DNA of 64,000 nt from Molanna angustata (GCA_963576475.1 OY754972.1:7087427-7151426), one strand, 5' to 3'. Shown: positions 33,966 through 45,447, numbered from the stretch's first letter. The notes: generated from the sequence alone by a model not told the origin. Program-made: numbers and translations.

Positions 33966-34920
33966 TTGATAGTCACTAAGCAGATAACGCGTCGAATCGT
34001 TCTCGCCCACTTATTTGACGGCGAGATTGGGTCGACATCGAGTCGAGAGACAAATCTAAGGCCGCCATGTTGAATTAAATGTCATTTTTTTACGCGAACA
34101 ATGCCGAATTTCATATTTATTTTGAGAATAATTATATAAACGGGTTAAACGACGCCGTTTAAGAGATTCTTCAAACCCCTTAAACATTCCGCGTAATTCA
34201 TTTATTGCTAATTACCGCGTAACAAAAGTTTTATATGGTTATATATTTATTGGAAATATGGTTATATATTTATTGGAAATATGCGTAAGTTATTTTATCA
34301 CATATGTATTTTAACACTTAACAAAAGAAAATTCGGCGTAGTTTTTAGTAAAAAAAATAACACGCTGCTGTCAGCCCACTTGATAAATTCATCGAAATAT
34401 AATTAAAAATATTTTTTTAAATTACTCTCAAAACATTCAATAAACACAAAAGAAACTTAATTTAATCGTATTATAACTTTCTTTCGTGCTTAAAAATATG
34501 ACCATATTATATTTATTTAACAAATTTATGTAAACAAATTTGACATTTATTCAAATCATGGGGAAAATATTGTGTATTGCCATAAATGATAATTCAAAAA
34601 TGTACCGCAAGCCAGCCTAACGGCGACAAATACTAATAAGTGCATTTACGAACTTGACAGCGCTTAGTGACTACGAATAATTGTCGTCACGGGCGTAAAC
34701 ATGGCGAGAAGAGCGGCGATACGTTGTCGGATCTCGACTTTTTTACTGACTTGATCTGAGTGATTGTAGCTTTGATTCAATTTCCATATAGTTTTTTTTT
34801 TGATAGACAGCAATAATTACATCTCAAAGCAAGTTTATCATGAATTATTCGATAATAATTACGGAAGTTTTCAAAATTATGAGATGAAAATAAAACTAAT
34901 TACTTAACACAATTTATTGG
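33966..34920. other. Unassigned, possible decayed TIR element
   Basis: gtcactaagc occurs at 33973-33982 and its complement gcttagtgac at 34662-34671, and atctcgac lies outside both, so a degraded TIR element of ~0.8 kb is possible. 34232-34281 has a 23 bp tandem duplication (ggttatatatttattggaaa). No coding motif seen. Confidence 0.3.
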
Positions 34921-34924
34921 ATGG

Positions 34925-35015
34925 GAATCGCACAGGAACGGAAGGAGTGGAGTAAGAGAGGGGAGGCCTATGTCCTTCATTGGACAAACAAGAGCTTAAT
35001 ATGTAACTTAACTTG
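34925..35015 (+). repeat. RTE-type LINE 3' tail fragment
   Basis: gagaggggaggcctatgtcc followed by ttcattggacaaacaaga. 'Gaggcctatgtcc' is a hallmark of the 3' end of RTE-like elements and their dependants in Lepidoptera. Confidence 0.5.
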
Positions 35016-35314
35016 AAAAAAATATGTGCAGTTGCAGGGAATTTCATTCTCAAGACAGATATTTTTTATTCGAGTCATTTAAAAAGTACTTATAATTTTA
35101 AACAATTTGTGGGTAGGACGGCAAGACTCGACGAGGCTTTATGCTGTAGTTTTTAACGCAAAAATGCGACCATGCAAATTTCACATTAAATTCTATTTAT
35201 TCACGTCTTAAAAATTTCCGATCTAAAATTGAAGTTTTCAGTGAAATGAAATACTTAATTATAAACTCTCAGAATTCTGTATCAAATTCTGTAGGTTTAA
35301 AGACTTTTAAGTAG

Positions 35315-35833
35315 CCCTAGGCAAACAGTGGTTGGCGGGCCGCATGTCACAGTGCGGTCCGCGAGCAATATTATTATCAAAAAACGGAAAAAATATTTTG
35401 TAAAATAAAACCTTCCAACCAGGCCGTTTCATTCGCACGCATTTCAATAGATCAGAAAAGAAAGAAATGAAGAGTGTAAAATTCTCGCTGCGCGGAATTT
35501 GTTTGATTTGATTAAACGTAAATAAAACAAAAAAAACTTAGATCTTCTCGCTGCACCGAACTTTTTTTGATTTGATTAATGGCAATAAATAAAAGAAAAC
35601 TGCAGTTTTCTCACTGAGCATTTTTTTTATTTGCTCATTATTTCCTCAGAAAATTATTTATTTTTAGAAAAAAATTGTTCACAATTTTTATTAATTCTCC
35701 ATATTTGTGAAATCTCGTAATTCATATTTTAAATGAAGTGTTATGAGGGTAGATAGTATTTTACTTCTGCGGCCCGCCGTTCTCTTTGATTATTTGTATC
35801 TGGCCCTATGTCGCAAAAGTTTGCCAATCCCTG
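35315..35833. mobile_element. hAT-like non-autonomous element
   Basis: The left end (ccctaggcaaacagtggttg then gcgggccgcatg) and the complement of the right end (cagggattggcaaacttttg then a gcgggccgcag block) form degenerate TIRs of the 'GGCAAAC...GGGCCGC' type seen in hAT elements. Flanks tttaagta and tttagagta could be a degraded 8 bp duplication. The interior has three imperfect ~75 bp repeats, each with ttctc.ctg and tttgatttgatt (35484, 35558, 35615). Confidence 0.6.
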
Positions 35834-35859
35834 CTTTAGAGTATGAAATTTGCCTTGAA

Positions 35860-36985
35860 ACTTCTTGTTTATCAGGAATTGAATCCCCGCAAATTTTCAC
35901 TCACAAACTTTGAAAGAATAAGAAGAAAATACTGGAAGACACTTTATTAGTCATTTTTCTTTGTTCATTCATCAGAGTTTTTTGGGCAAGTTTCGTTCAA
36001 GACAACGTTTAAAATAAATCGAGTTGTTAGAAATTAATAAAGAAATATCAATAAAGGTCCGCAAATCACATACCTAAGCCACATAAGGAGAAGAGAAAAA
36101 TACCACTTACTTCAAAATACTGATTTCATTGAGCTATACTTGCTTTGTGTAGATATCAAAAGTTTTTATGAGAAAATATACTATGTAAAGACTGTTACAT
36201 TTTAACAAATTTATGAGCTCTGTTGAACCAGCATATGTTGAGAATTAAGTATAAAACTTAGTCCACCCAATGTTTTTACAAGTTAACGACTTACAGAAGC
36301 ACCAAGCTAAACTAGGCAAGTATGCACGTATATCGTGAGACTAAAGGATACAACGTTAACGTATTTATTACAAGTGTTGAAATAACATATGACGCCAGAA
36401 TCCAGTCCTCATAATACTATCTAGTGCCTATATCCAAAGTTCTATCATGTTGAAATTATTAGACTATTGGGAGCTCAGAAATTTACGATGGAATATTTCA
36501 ACCCAAAATAAGGAGTGTGAGAGCATTATGTAGAAGAAGCGATGTGCGTACCTTGTGTTTATTATTACTCACTCGAACGTGAAAAATGGTTGAATTAAAT
36601 GATACATTCTGTTGACAAACGAGATTAAACGCCATTTTAATGTAGGCATTGATAATATTTCGTTTGCCTGTTGTCATAATGTAGCAGAGACTGTCTCGTT
36701 TGAAAATTACAGATGTAATAGATTTTACCCGAGACTTGAAATTAATAGCAAATTTTAGAGTCAGCGGCGTGCTATTATATCAGTCTTTAGGCAATAGTTT
36801 GTTATTAATTGCCATTTACGTTACAAGAGTCTTAACTTGATTACGTCCATATATGTCTGCCATCAAAAACAGTATTTTCACAACAAAGGTTTTTTAACGA
36901 GTCCTGAAATACAGAGATCTTTTTAGACGTAAGATAATGGGCATGAAAATAATCAGCTCAGCTCTCCAGGACGAGATGCCAAAGA
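35860..36985. other. Mostly unassigned; B-box-like word at 35876
   Basis: The complement of 35876-35890 (gggattcaattcc) could be a SINE box B, but no box A is seen. The remainder is AT-rich without a recognised gene. Confidence 0.35.
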
Positions 36986-36989
36986 GTTA

Positions 36990-37708
36990 CGCTACGTCCT
37001 ACGTAGGCGATTCAAAGCAAACGCGATTGCGAAGCGATGCGGTGGGGATACAAGCGAATTCAATGCGATGCGGTGCGACGCGGCGGCTCTGTCCTACGTG
37101 TGCGCGAATCGTTCCCTCTGCCGCCAGCTACTGTCATGGATGTACTTATATAAAATACTCAAGAAGTATGTACGGCAGAGAAGTGAAACTAATATTGTGT
37201 ACTTAGAGAGGCTTATTTATGGGGGATATCATAATTTGTATGAAGAATTACGTGATCTTGAATTAATAAATGAGACTGAATTTACATCTTTCCGGGAAAC
37301 ATCAAAATTTGACATTCGTGCAAGCGAGAGAAAACTTTGTGTGTTTTGAACAACATCCTATTGTAAAATAGCAATAATAAATAAATGTGTTTACTTGTAG
37401 TCCCATTTATTTTTGCCAAATCCTAAAATTCGCGGTTCGATAATGATAATTATTTTGTCCCATAATATGGGACGTTCATGGACAGAAATTAAAATCTGTC
37501 CATGGCACCAAAATAATGGCACCGCTATCAATTCGCGCGAAAATATCAAACCAACTGATCGCGTTCGCTTCGCATCGCGCCGCGCCGCATCGAAACCAAC
37601 TCGCGGTCGGTAAAGTAGGACACTTTCATAGTTACCGACTATTTGTTATTTTCGCGCCGCTCCGCGCCGCTTCGCATTCGTTTTGAATTGCCTACGTAGG
37701 ACGTTGCG
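36990..37708. mobile_element. PIF/Harbinger non-autonomous element, 719 bp
   Basis: The TIRs read CGCTACGTCCTACGTAGGC and, complemented, CGCAACGTCCTACGTAGGC, continuing with (g/a)attcaaa. The element is flanked on both sides by TTA (36987-36989 and 37709-37711), the 3 bp TWA target duplication characteristic of PIF/Harbinger. Its ends are strikingly GC-rich (gcgatgcgg and cgccgcgccgc repeats) in AT-rich surroundings. It encodes a fragment of the nuclease ORF (37068-37349). Confidence 0.88.
37068..37349 (+). pseudogene. N-terminal fragment of a Harbinger nuclease (HARBI1-like)
   Basis: This 93-codon frame has a leucine-rich start, a basic segment (KILKKYVRQRSE), then GGYHNLYEELRDLELINETE and F-T-S-F-R. 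The 'GxYHxLxxELR...F..+FRM' block is the conserved N-terminal region of PIF/Harbinger nucleases, upstream of the DDE catalytic domain. The catalytic domain is absent, so the fragment cannot transpose by itself. The GC-rich beginning overlaps the subterminal repeats. Confidence 0.65.
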
Positions 37709-37794
37709 TTATAGTTAAAACGAAGACAGAAGAAGATCGAGAAATTCGATTCTTAATGCGCCTACAAGCATCGGTTAGGGAAACTGTCCTTTCC

Positions 37795-38010
37795 CTCTCT
37801 TCCTTCTCCCATTTCATTCCTCAATTCCCAGTTTCCTAACCATACCCCATTCCTAAACCCTTCATGATCAATTAGACGTAAATGTATTTGTATACTCTGT
37901 GAAACATTATAATAGGCTTCTTATTAATTAATTATTAACTGTATTATATTTTATAAACAAAAGCTGTTATGTTTCCAAATAAAATAAAATAAAATAAAAT
38001 AAAATAAATA
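37795..38010 (+). repeat. LINE-type 3' tail with (AAATA)n
   Basis: A C/T-rich tract (ctttccctctcttccttctc) is followed by AT-rich sequence and the pure tail aaataaaataaaataaaata (37976-38008). The order matches a non-LTR 3' end; 47385-47640 looks similar in its C/T-rich part. Confidence 0.5.
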
Positions 38011-38440
38011 TTGTGTCTCGTGAGAAACTGTTGGAGTATAAACTATTTTTCTTGGCCGAATAGTTTGTCGCTTTGGTCTAATTATTTCCTCAATAGTCAT
38101 TTGTTGCCCAAAATATTTCTACAATCTTGCTGCTACAACATCCATACAAGCAACAGCAATAACTATGTATTATGTAACAAAAAATATTACGGTTTAAAAA
38201 TGGTAAAAACAAAGAAAGCGTTCGAAATAGGGTTTGTATTTAAAAACTGAACGAAAACGCGCTAAAGGACCATTTAAAACTTTGAAGGACATTAATAAGA
38301 TAAGAAAGAGGAAATGTTCAAATAGTGGGGATTAAAAGAGACTATTAAGAACGAAAAATCAGGAAAAAAAGCGAAATATGATAACGTGGCATATCTACTT
38401 TGGAGGTGAAAAAATCGATAAAATTATGTTTGTATGAATG
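38010..38440. other. No gene recognised
   Basis: Short open frame of 79 codons without recognisable motifs; AT-rich remainder. Confidence 0.4.
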
Positions 38441-38444
38441 ATTT

Positions 38445-38640
38445 GGGAGTTGGGAATCGAGCCGTCGCTAATAGGTCCACTCAAAAGATTCACACGACGG
38501 AAAAAATACAGACTTTTTCAAAATTTCCTTGGTAATTAACTTTTTATAAATTTCCCCTTGTGCAAGGAATAGAACCCAAGACATATTTCAAAGAGATTCT
38601 TTGTAAAAGCGTAGCATAACATTCGAATTATTACTGTATC
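38445..38640 (-). repeat. Two tRNA-like (SINE) fragments, minus strand
   Basis: The complement of 38454-38471 reads ggctcgattcccaactcc, and the complement of 38566-38583 reads gtcttgggttctattcct. Both are box-B-like. Conserved box A is not clear in either, so they are called degenerate SINE heads. Confidence 0.4.
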
Positions 38641-38649
38641 AAATGTTCC

Positions 38650-38990
38650 AAATATATAAACATGAGTATGAGATTTTCAAGTATGAGATTTTAAATTAAT
38701 TTACTTTAAACACAAAACGTAAACATTTCAACCCTAATAATATTATCATTTCTCATAATGATAAAGTAGGGTCACCAGAAATTCTAAAAAGACCGCAATT
38801 TTGGAATCACGGTATGCACTTACTCAATTGTATGAATCTATTATTTTTAATTAAAAAAGTAAGTATTTGACTAGTTTAGATGGAAATTTTACTGTTTTTC
38901 CATTTTCCTTTTACATTTTATTGTAATTACTCTCCTTAGACAAAAAAAATGTTTTTTTTGTTTAGACCAAGGATGCAAGACCAAAACAAG
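38650..38990. other. No gene recognised
   Basis: AT-rich DNA, nothing assigned. Confidence 0.4.
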
Positions 38991-38994
38991 ACCT

Positions 38995-39165
38995 TCATAG
39001 CTCAGTTTGTAAAATATCTGACTCCTGGGCGAATGGTCTCAGGTTCGAATCCCGGTGGAGACAAAGATTTTAATTGTGTTTTAAATCTGGATTTGAGAAA
39101 CGATAAACATTATAAGTTTCCAGAATGTGGTAACTTGTTATTATTGAGTGCGTGTTGAATTGATA
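38995..39165 (+). repeat. tRNA-derived SINE, family 2, best copy
   Basis: A clear tRNA-like head: box A catagctcagtttgtaaa (38997-39014) and box B ggttcgaatcc (39042-39052), 28 bp apart, then ggagacaaag. The tail has tttgagaaacgataaaca and ttattattgagtgcgtgttg. The tail links this copy to the fragments in both arms of the large inverted repeat and to 13815-13940. It is not a functional tRNA: the acceptor stem does not pair and there is SINE body sequence. Confidence 0.8.
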
Positions 39166-39825
39166 TTTGATTTAGAATCTGTTACCTAGTTGCCAAAGAT
39201 ACATTACCTACAATACCAAGATTACCCCGGATCTTGCATTTACTCATCACATCTTAAAATATGCTCATCACATTTATTACATACTATTTGTTTATACCCT
39301 GTGTTGCTCGAGAAGGTGAATGTGAAGTAATATAAATATTAATAAAATAAATGAAAATTAACATTCATAACTTAGTTTCATTTTAGTCCCTTCCTCCGTC
39401 CATTTCCTTCAGTTCTTCTTGTCCCTTCAGTCTCATATAATGAACTTGAAGTGGTTTAAAATGTATTTATTTAGTATTCTTGTACATATAATTAGTACAC
39501 TGGCGGGCTTATTGCCTGATGGTAATTTCTTCCAACCAGCCAGAGTAAATGATAAATATACAAAATAATGTGCACTATGGCAATCAGTTAATTACATTAC
39601 AAAATAAATAAAAAATAGCAAAAGAAAAGTAAAAAATAAAACAAACAAGATAGTAACTATATAAGAACAATTCATAGCAATTATAGGAAGACTAAAGGAT
39701 AAGGAAAGGAAGAAGAGAGTAAGATGAAATCAGGTATTGTCAGATAAATATTCAAAATTAGATTGAATATATTCATAGAAATGCATAGAAAGAGTGTAGT
39801 TGTTAACGCCACACTCAGATTGGTT
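39165..39825. other. Repeat tail (39480-39545) and unassigned DNA
   Basis: 39500-39540 is a minus-strand copy of the TTGCC-hairpin tail (the complement reads ggttggaagaaattacc ... caataagcccgcc). The rest is AT-rich and unassigned. Confidence 0.5.
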
Positions 39826-39827
39826 GT

Positions 39828-41022
39828 AGGGGAGACCTAGGAGAAACGTAACAAAATTTGGATTTCAGTACATGGAGAGTTAATTATTAATTTGAACGAA
39901 AAAAGAAAATATTGATTTGAAAGGTTATTATTTAAACTAGATTATTAGAAGATAAAATTATAAATTAACTGATCATATGTCTGATAAAAACACGTTTTAC
40001 CACAGACGTCACATTGTTACTTTTCACCTTACCCCTGAGGTGGGTTGTAACACCTAATGAGGAGGATTGTAACACCATACAAATATTTAGAACCAACAGA
40101 ATACATTTTATTGTTTTAATATAAAAGTTCAACATTGTTACAATTACATTATAATTTATGATTAAATTATTTATTTATATTAAAAGTAGTTCATAAATAT
40201 TATTTAGATAAACAATTGTGGCACACATAATGGGTGAACCCATTGCTCTTTTGGACGGCTGTTTTAAAAGCCACTGTGCAGATAATACAATAATAATCAT
40301 CTTCGTCAGATGATGAGGTAGATTTTTGTCTGTGGCAAAGATTATAAGAGCGTGCCGCTTCTCAAACTCTGGCCGCGTTGCAGAATTTCTTCTGAAGCCA
40401 GCTCATACATTGGCTAAACCACGCTCAGTCTTCCTCGTATACTTGTTCGGTATTCTGAAAAGAGAACAAAAGTGAAAATGTAAATAATTCAATTCAATTA
40501 AATTATTCACGTCCGCTCCCGTTGTGGAGTATGTGGTCGTCACCTAGTTTATTAAAATCTAAATAAAGCATAAAAATATAATGAACAAACTTATTAGGAA
40601 ACTACATATAGGAGGGTTGTAACACACTGTTAATTTTCTCCTCTGTCTATTATTTTCCAGAATTTGAAGTAAATATGTTTATATTGCTCTTAAATCCACA
40701 AAAATACTTACTTTTTTGGTTTAATTTATATAGTGATTTACCAAGCACTGATCCAAATCACAATATCTCATAGAAATGTCTGTAATTAACAAAATATGAA
40801 ACAAAACACAAAGCGCCAAAAAAATACTTTTATCATTTTTTTTCGGAAGGACCTCGAAACACACATAACCGTTGACTTCAGACCATCGGTCAGTACTAAA
40901 GATGTGTGTAATATGTTAAGACAATATATTCTAAATTAGTGCTAGGCGCATACAGCGAATACTTTTCAAATTATTTAGTTTGTTACTTTCCTCCTTTGTT
41001 ACTTTCCTCCTAGGTCTCCCCT
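39828..41022. mobile_element. ~1.2 kb TIR element with 25 bp termini
   Basis: The left end aggggagacctaggagaaac then gtaac and the complement of the right end aggggagacctaggaggaaa then gtaac differ at two of 25 bases. TA flanks both ends. The right terminus has its inner 16 bp (tttgttactttcctcc) duplicated in tandem. Internal ggttgtaacac words recur (40032, 40066, 40616). No transposase is visible. Confidence 0.75.
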
Positions 41023-41024
41023 AT

Positions 41025-41568
41025 TGCTAATTCCCTTCCCTCCCCGCTCCATCGCATTCCATAATCATTTTATCATGGTCCTTGCGGTCGAGCCGAGCTA
41101 CGATATATTCGATATGAACAAGTGAGATATAATTTGACCCCGAGTATCAACTACTTGTATATTTGTGTATTGGTTTCGTCCTTTGTGAGGTACTTTATGG
41201 TTTCTGTGTAATTAAACTTTTCTTTAGTGTATCATTGTGGATCAGAGAGTTCAACGAGGAGAAGTCAACCGGTTGGCCACCACCAGTGAATCTCGTGCTC
41301 ACAACGTAGGTCGCCTGGCAACTCCCATCCCTGTTCCACCTTATCGAATATTTTTTTTTATACATTCCACTACTTCCATCAGCAAAACCCTACCAACCGA
41401 GGCAGGGCAATTTTGCCACGGAACACTTATCGAAGCGTTAACAGTAGTAATGGCCACAACCCATTTATTTTTTATATACTGTCATCAGAAGCAAGTGTGT
41501 ATAAAAAATCAAAAAGATTGTATCATGGGAAGTGATTATGTTTTCCCTTCTACATTTTTGATAGTTTC
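41025..41568. other. Unassigned; 111-codon open frame on plus strand
   Basis: The frame at 41237-41572 begins MDQRVQRGEVNRLATTSESR and stays open to the next element. The first ~35 residues have ordinary composition, the rest is low-complexity. I recognise no family; it may be the start of an element leader. Confidence 0.3.
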
Positions 41569-41572
41569 TTAA

Positions 41573-42134
41573 GGTGGGTTTTTTTAACCTTAGTTATAGT
41601 TAAAGTTATAGTTACCACTGGTCATCACAGAAATGGGTTTTTTCAAAATATAGGTAACTACGGATTTAGCCCGTTACTTTAGCCGTAACTATAACCAGCC
41701 GAAAATCAGTAGTTATAGTTAAATTTGATAGTTATGATAGATGTCGCTGGTAATTTTTGTTCATGACTGACCATTTGATTTTGATGATATTCGCAAACAT
41801 TCAAAATTCAAATGCATTCACCATATTACAGCAAATTTATGACAGCCGCCATTACTCGGAGTCACAAATACATAAATAATAGAAAACGAGACACACTATA
41901 TCTTCTATCTTTTATATAGTATGCGCAAGAAAGAGACAGGAAACGCTCGGAACGTACTGATTACAATTTGTATGGAATATTTGGGATCTTTATACCTGCA
42001 CCACCCGTAACTATAACTATGACATAACTACACTTGAAAAAACCGTTTTAAGATATTTAACTATTTCATGTATAACCTGTGGTTATATTATAACTATAAC
42101 TACCGATTTAACAATTCTGTGAAAAAACCCGCCC
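41573..42134. mobile_element. piggyBac-like MITE, 562 bp, TTAA duplication
   Basis: The ends GGTGGGTTTTTTT and (complement) GGGCGGGTTTTTT are bounded by TTAA at 41569-41572 and 42135-42138. TTAA target duplications are diagnostic of piggyBac-type insertion. The interior is full of agttatagtta / taactataact words on both strands, including long subterminal inverted segments (41594-41720 and 42000-42110). No transposase is encoded. Confidence 0.8.
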
Positions 42135-42138
42135 TTAA

Positions 42139-43160
42139 TAATGGTTTTACTGAAGCGTGTTTTTAACAATAGATTACACCGTGAATGTTATAGTTACCTT
42201 ATTTAATTTTTATTCTTAAAGGCTATTTTAATTCATTATGATTGACTTATTATTATTATATATTTGTAGTAAACACCTGTTATTGGAGCATTGGAACTAC
42301 TATGCTGATTCTAACTGTCTATATGTTTAATGTGTATTCCTATGTTCTGTTTGTGATTCTTTTAATAAATAAATAAACAAATAATTCGTCACTGGTTGTT
42401 AAGGAAGTGATATGTAAAATATTTATCGATTTGAACATTTTCGCTTTTGATTGATGCTCTGTTAAAAAATAAACATACATATATATTACGCGCTATTATA
42501 TTACGGTGGGGATATTGTTTTTGTATTCAGTTTTATAGATAAATAAATAAATCTGATGTAGGTATATCATGTATTACCTACATCCCAGATACAGTTATGA
42601 TTTTCATTTTATAGGTCATAAGATATATGTTTAAAATATTACCATAATATTATTTTGCGCGGTTGGCAACCCTGCATCGGTCCCTTTTGTTTGATGTTAA
42701 TGAAAATTAATTACCATCTCGTTTAGTCTACCACCCCATCGCAGATTATTACCAGAACAAGTTTTGCCAAATAAGTAGAGCACAATTTAATTGGTTCTTT
42801 AGTGTGGGCCGGAATATTTTGGGACTAAATAATGAAATTGGATAATCTTCGAATGGTCAAAATTATTATATTGACAGATAAAATGGTAATATTTTAGAAA
42901 TTAGTAATTTACGGAATTTCTTACAAATATTTCCAAAATACTAAAACCATTGTTTGTACCATTGGAAAACGCACTTATCATTCTAGCAATGTCGGATGAG
43001 CTGTCAAAGTTTACATTAATTGCGATAGTTAATAAAAAAAAATAACAAAGAGTTTTTAAAATCATAAAAGTAGATAAAAATATGTTGATTGAAATCACGA
43101 AGTTGACGATATCAAAATAGACATAGGCGGGATAGGTGCTCCTGGACAAGCTTATTTCAG
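42139..43160. other. LINE-like tail and unassigned DNA
   Basis: An (ATAA)n tail at 42364-42384 closes a T-rich tract that looks like a LINE 3' UTR. 42390-43160 has no recognised gene. Confidence 0.4.
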
Positions 43161-43550
43161 GCTTTTATTTTTTTTGTAATTTCATCTTGAACTGCCGCAA
43201 GTCACATTTATTTTTGGATTTTGAGGAAAAAATGACAAAATGTTAAAAACTTTAAAGGAAAAAAACATTTTGAAAACGTTCTCTTTTTTTATGCCATTTT
43301 TTCTGTGTTTTCTTTCATCAAATAACATTTTCTGAGTGGCCACAATAAGCATTTCGTTGTATGGACGGATCTATGTATAACACTTTTTAGATTATCTGCT
43401 AATTATCTTGATGATTTAATTAAGTTGAAAAGGTTTCTGGATTCATCGAAACTTAAATTCATTTTAATTGTAAACCACATCATTATTAGCAATTTGTCAT
43501 TATAAGCAAATTTTCAGATAGATTAGGAGAGGAATTCTGTTCGAATTCTA

Positions 43551-44270
43551 TCATCGTAGAATTCTATTCGCTGTAGACAACCATCTTGAATGAGTTAGCT
43601 TTCCTAGAGCTCTTTTTAAAATGCTGATTGAGCAACTACCTGAATTTATGGCTTCGCACATTTCGTATAAATATTTCTGATCCATAATAAATTCCTTTTT
43701 ATTTGATATCTTTGGAATGGTAAATCGTATCTGTGAAAAGTTTACTAATTTAAAATTTTCACTTATAATGACACATTTTCTAATAGGACCAGAAAAATCT
43801 TGTGGACTATTCGTAGGACCTATGAAATATTCAAACAAATGTCATAGTGGAAGTTCATTGGCACGTAATAGGCAAACAAACCAGTGAAAAGGCTTTGAAA
43901 TTTCTACTTCAAGAAGCCTTATTACACCTCCTTGCATACATGTGTTAGACACAGTTCCATGACATCTCACTGCGACAAGTTTTTGGATATTAAATTTGTA
44001 TTTGGTTAAAAATTGGAACAACATCTAATGACTGATGCTTTGGAAGAAGAGAGGGTAAGGTGACTATATACTCTGAGCCCGGTTTATTACCAAAGTGATA
44101 TGATCTTCTTTGGCCACTCGACGACGATCTGAAATTGTCGACAGAGTTTTTGGTTTTCTTCCATCGAAACATATCCCAAAATACTCGTTATCGTTGTTAA
44201 TCAATGGTTTATGCCGTAAAGCTTCTCTTTTTTTAGCTCGTATTCGGCGAATCAAATAATTTCTGTCCAC
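43551..44270 (-). pseudogene. Decayed ORF of the 43-45.6 kb element, family unknown
   Basis: Four overlapping minus-strand frames (44270-44064, 44172-43990, 44024-43842, 43838-43551) follow one another in order, as expected for one ~240-residue protein broken by frameshifts. Readable blocks are a basic start (NYLIRRIRAKKREALRHKP), then VRCHGTVSNTCMQGGVIRL, KPFHWFVCLLRANELPL, GPTNSPQDFSGPIRK, DQKYLYEMCEAINSGSCSIS and HSRWLSTANRILR. The W-F-x-C-L-L-x-x-N-E-L-P-L and H-S-R-W-L blocks recall repeat-encoded proteins annotated as 'uncharacterized' in arthropods. I cannot name a superfamily or catalytic residues. Its position between matching TIRs suggests a transposase or accessory protein. Confidence 0.6.
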
Positions 44271-44340
44271 AATTTCATTCGTGTCGTGTCCATTTACTGT
44301 ACCAATATCTTGACAGGTCGCAGAGACAATTGCTATTCCC

Positions 44341-44935
44341 GCTTTTTTTGGGCCTAGGTTGCGGCTCTAAGGGCCTAGGCAGTAAAGGCGGGGGTGGGCG
44401 GCCGACGCTGTTGTGCCCTCGTCAATTCTGTACTTAGAGAAGAGCAGGACGAACGCCTTTAGTCTCACTCGGCAGTGACTCGTCAAACTGTGGCGAATGT
44501 TGTTGTGTGGTTCGGGAACACCGCCGGCGCAGACGTCGGGTCAGACATCCTGTGTTGACAAATTGACGTCATATCTGACAGGTGATGATTGCGTCGGATG
44601 CCCCCGGTGTTAGCCCGCGGAACCTTCGGACGCCAACACGAGGACCGAGGGGTCGGGGACAAGCCCCTCCGACTTGAAACGGAGTGTACATGGCGGCCAA
44701 TTTTGAGACCAATCGGAGGCCCTGACGTGTGAGGTTGGATTCTCGGGGGCAGTGGTTGAACCCGATGGATGGTGGATAGTTTGTGTTGTCCGACGATGCG
44801 GCCGCGTCCGGCGGTGAACAGGACCAATGGGTCCTATAGCGTCACCGGCGTGGAAGTGGAATCGCGATCTCCCTCCTATTTCCGCTTTATCCGACACTTC
44901 AAGCCTATCAAGAGTACTTGCAAGTACAGGAGAGT
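44341..44935. mobile_element. GC-rich insertion inside the TIR element
   Basis: Composition changes abruptly at about 44345 (gggcctaggttgcggctcta) and back at about 44935. A run of seven T stands on each side (44344-44350 and 44936-44942), which may be a duplication or a poly-A tail on the minus strand. The segment contains a repeated gggcctaggcag word and codon-like open frames on the minus strand without recognised domains. It is probably a retrotransposon fragment of a GC-rich family (for example an R1-group 5' region), which I cannot confirm. Confidence 0.5.
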
Positions 44936-45177
44936 TTTTTTATATTGTTAAACAGATTCAACTTTTGAAGATACTTCTTCCGATGTATCACTAACAAGGT
45001 TTGTCATTTTATGCGAATAACACTCATTTACTTGTGAAATCCATAGATAACATCAAAACACATCTTTATTAGATGGTAAAGCGTTAATAGGTAAATCCTT
45101 ACCTGCTCCAAATATAACACAAGTATTACACCAGAATCACTGCACTGCGATGGCACACGCAAATTGTTTTTTTCCTT

Positions 45178-45447
45178 CTACGCAATATAGTATTCGTCAC
45201 ACATCTTGAACCATTTTTCCGTGGAGGGGGGCGATTTGCACATCCAAGCAAAAAGACACAAAATTGCAGGTCTGCGCACCCGGTAGTCTGGCTTCATCAC
45301 CCAATTCATCTCTACATTATGACGATGTAAAAAATATAAAACACAACCAATAACTAAAAAAATATGATAATGTAAGTTATTCGAATTTACACTATCAATA
45401 TTTTGGGTAAGAAAAACGCATTTTTCAAGGGCTTTGGGGCTGTTCAA
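45178..45447 (-). pseudogene. Minus-strand frame in the TIR element
   Basis: An 89-codon frame with non-low-complexity C-terminal half (RVRRPAILCLFAWMCKSP, KWFKMCDEYYIA). It lies upstream, in the same orientation, of the decayed ORF and inside the same TIRs, so it may be an N-terminal exon of the element's protein. Family unknown. Confidence 0.3.

Noticed and set aside
37068..37349. Zinc-ribbon gene read from the alternative frame (CPTCARIV...CHGC)
   Set aside because: That frame uses the GC-rich Harbinger subterminal repeats; the overlapping frame has the conserved Harbinger nuclease block and explains the region better.
38995..39070. Functional tRNA gene
   Set aside because: The promoter boxes are good, but no acceptor stem pairs and the shared SINE tail follows.
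41237..41572. 111-codon frame as a host gene
   Set aside because: Only the first third has ordinary composition; no domain, no splice continuation and it runs into a TTAA-flanked MITE.
44483..44897. GC-rich minus-strand frames of 114 and 95 codons as a gene
   Set aside because: Arginine/proline-rich frames are expected in GC-rich DNA; the segment is bounded like an insertion and no domain is visible.
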